Part shown: positions 55,301-58,502 of the stretch, in pieces | How the letters are laid out: each line of letters begins with the position of its first letter | How positions within the stretch are numbered: position 1 is the first letter of the stretch | NCBI GenBank assembly: GCA_009760855.2 | Contig: WPIO01000091.1 | Location: 971,001-1,035,000 of the forward strand | DNA length: 64,000 nt | Direction of reading: 5' to 3' | From: Cristatella mucedo | Taxonomy: Eukaryota; Bryozoa; Phylactolaemata; Cristatellidae | Made by a program: the position numbers and the translations under genes | The notes under the pieces: generated by a model | What the model saw: the letters and a program-made list of their open reading frames with translations, nothing else | What the model was told of the DNA's origin: nothing | Databases searched by the model: none

Positions 55301-58300
55301 TTCGTCTCATGATATAGATAAGAAGATTGCAGCATGCCAGCTGCTCGTGTCTCCCCAATTTTGGCTCAAAGCAGTTAGTCAGTTGTTCAAAAGAGTTGTT
55401 CAGGCACCATCTGCATTGCTACAGGTCGATGAACGATCAGATGCCCTCGGGATCGCCCCAGCCACCATCAATAATAATAATGATAATAATAATAACAATA
55501 ATGCACTCGATAAAGCGCCCTCAGAGAACTCAATCTCTTTCTAGGCGCTTTACATTTGCTGCAAAGGGAAATGCAGCTGAATGGTGAGTAATATCATGCT
55601 TGATAAACAACATGACTAACATGGTTAGCGGTGACATGTACCGGGTCAGCATGCAAATGTGGTTAGTGGGTCAGCATGCAAATGTGGTTAGTGGCAGCAG
55701 GCACAGTGTCAGCATACATAAGCACGTGAAGGACGAATCACAGGGACGCACTCAATGCTGTCCTAAAAAGGTGCGCTTTTAAGATCAACTCAAACACCAA
55801 ACCTTTGACCTCAAAGGCTTTTAAGATCAGCTCAGCGCTGGGGGGGCTCTGGGAGGGCTTCCTTATCCCTCCAAGGACAACGCTTCCAGTCTTCTTACAA
55901 TAAGCTCCCCCTTGAGTCAAACTATACAAACAAACTTTACAAACAAACACCGTGTCAAAATCTTTCCACTGTGTGATGGCTGCCACCATCACAGGCAGCA
56001 CCTTGATCTGTACACGCCTAGGGTTTATCTTGAAACCCTGATTTGGCACAGGGGTGCGATGCTCGCCTTTCACGACTAAGGTCTTGGGCTCGAGCCCAGT
56101 GGCATATATAAAGCGATTGGATAGATGGATAGAGCTTAAGTTCTCTAAGAATGCTATCGGAATGAATTTTACTTAACTACTTATATTAAATCGGCACTGT
56201 GTGCTACCAATCCTGCTATGGATTTCATCTTAAATCACTTGCAGTGGCTTGGGTTCCTTGGCATTTACATGCGCTAGATTTCCTCAGTACTTTAGCACAG
56301 CAACATTACTACACACTACTAGAGGCTAAAAAAATGGTTACAGTGTCAGGCAGGGGTCTAGAGTATTACGATTGCCTCGAGGACAGTATCCCAGTTTCAA
56401 AGTCCTGGGTCCCTCACGGCTCGAATTCTGCTGACAGTAGAATCTTTCACCGGTCAAGTAGGCCAACATTGCCAATCGTCGTAGCCCAATGGCATGGGGA
56501 TAGCAGGAGCGTAATCAGCTGAGCACACCCTACAGAAGCAGCAGCAGCAGTAGCATGTGTCCAACCATGCGGAGCGAGGCCACTCCAGGCAAAGCACCAG
56601 CCAGCAAGTGCAACCAACCATACAACAGCCAGTCGTCCTTCACGGCTGGTAGCACGTGGTTCTCCAAAGTTGATTATTGCTCAACTTGCCAACTGCATCC
56701 TCAGCCAACAGTGAGTGCAGCGCAGCCAGGAGGTAAAAGCACAGTATGAACGAAGGTGACAGCAGCAAGGTAGCACGCTGTGCGGGATGCAAGCCTACAC
56801 TATCGGGGCCTGCGCAGAAGTCGAGTGCGATCGAGGCAGCACTTCGCAACAAAATAGCAAGCGACATAGCAGATCCCGAGCAGTATGGCTGCCCCCATGG
56901 GGTGGCGTAAAGCAGTGGTGCAAAGCAGGTGCCCGGCCTACCGCATGTCGGCCAAGCGATGCAGAGCCCAGCCTTACCAAGTCGGCCTGACTCTCGGTGC
57001 AAAGCTGACTTGATTTAATGGCACTTCTAATCACACATAATAACATTATCCACGGCCATATCTATGGCCAATCAATAGTCATTACACGATTCCCCAAGGA
57101 ATAAGGACTCCCGGCCGTCGAAGGGTTGCCTCTGATCATTGCTACAGCTATTCACATGCCACTGAATGGGCACACGGGCAGAGTCTGGGCTGCCGATTAC
57201 TCGACAGCATCTTTATCTGCATCGTTGTACGATGGTAGAGCCGAGAGCAGCATTGCAGCCCTAGAGAAACTTGACAGAGGCCGTGGCAGCCACCGCGACT
57301 CGCTCGAACAGTTCGTGCTGTGCACTACTTCATCGGTGTGCCCAATTTCCTGCTAAAACAACCAAGACCTCATATCTACATAGGGCTTCAGCAGCGGCAG
57401 CATGCAGTGAAAGCAGGATGCAAGCAGGCGTGTGAAGCGGCCGCTGCTGCAGCTGCACGCTGCATGCTTCTCTAATGCAGGAAATGCAGTAACTCTTGAG
57501 TAAACCGTCCCTCACGCCACCCCGAGCAGGCAGCAGTGCGCTGCAACCAGCCTGCAGCCGCCCTCCATGGCCGGCGGCAGCGCCTGGTTCTGTTGCGACT
57601 GAGAGCATATCCTTGATCATTCGACAGCCTCTTGCCCCCCACCCTCTTTTCGAGCACTGCATGTGCCCGGCCAGAGACAAAGAGACTTATACCGGAAGCA
57701 GCTGAGGCCGGTTGGGTTGGCCAGTCTGCAGGTCATGTATAATCCGGCCAGTTGCACAAAGGGAGGACCTGAATGTGTACCGAAGCCAAGGGTTAATTAC
57801 AGGCTTCTGCTGCTCCTATTGCAGGTGCCTGTCTTAATTTGCCAGTTAGGCACTTTGAAGGTTAGCCAGAGCCGGCAGACGAGCCAATGGCAACTAAGGA
57901 CTTCTTAGCTAAGTTATGCCGGTCCATTAGCAGCCTGCCAGCCTGCCTGAGTAACGGCCAGCACTCCAGCTGCCTACCACCACCCACCCAATTTCTCAGG
58001 CAGCAGCAGCAGCAGGCTCTTCTGAGCCGGAGCCAGCACAATCAGCGCCCTGCCCACTCGGGGCAGGCCACTATGGCAAGCTCAAGGAGTGACAACGTCT
58101 GGCGGAGCCCCTGCGCGCGCGACAACGCAGCGCCGTTGCTCTTACCAGGCACGAGGCCTCACACTGCTTTGACAGCTTCGGTCTCAGGAAGGGGCTGCAA
58201 CGAGAGCGGCAGCAGCAGAGGGCTACAGTGGCCCAGGTGGCTGAGGACTAGCATCAATGGTCTAGGCACAGGGGCAATGTCTCGAAAGCAAATGTATACA

Positions 58301-58342
58301 GACCAACAAACATATTTAGCGCAATGACAGGACAAGTCCAGC

Positions 58343-58382
<40 letters not shown>

Positions 58383-58418
58383 ACACACACACACACGTGC
58401 ACACACACACACACACGT

Positions 58419-58502
<84 letters not shown>

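Noticed and set aside
57126-57356. Short ORFs in 56.2-58.3 kb as separate genes
   Set aside because: No homology, and the region is UNC80 intron 1.
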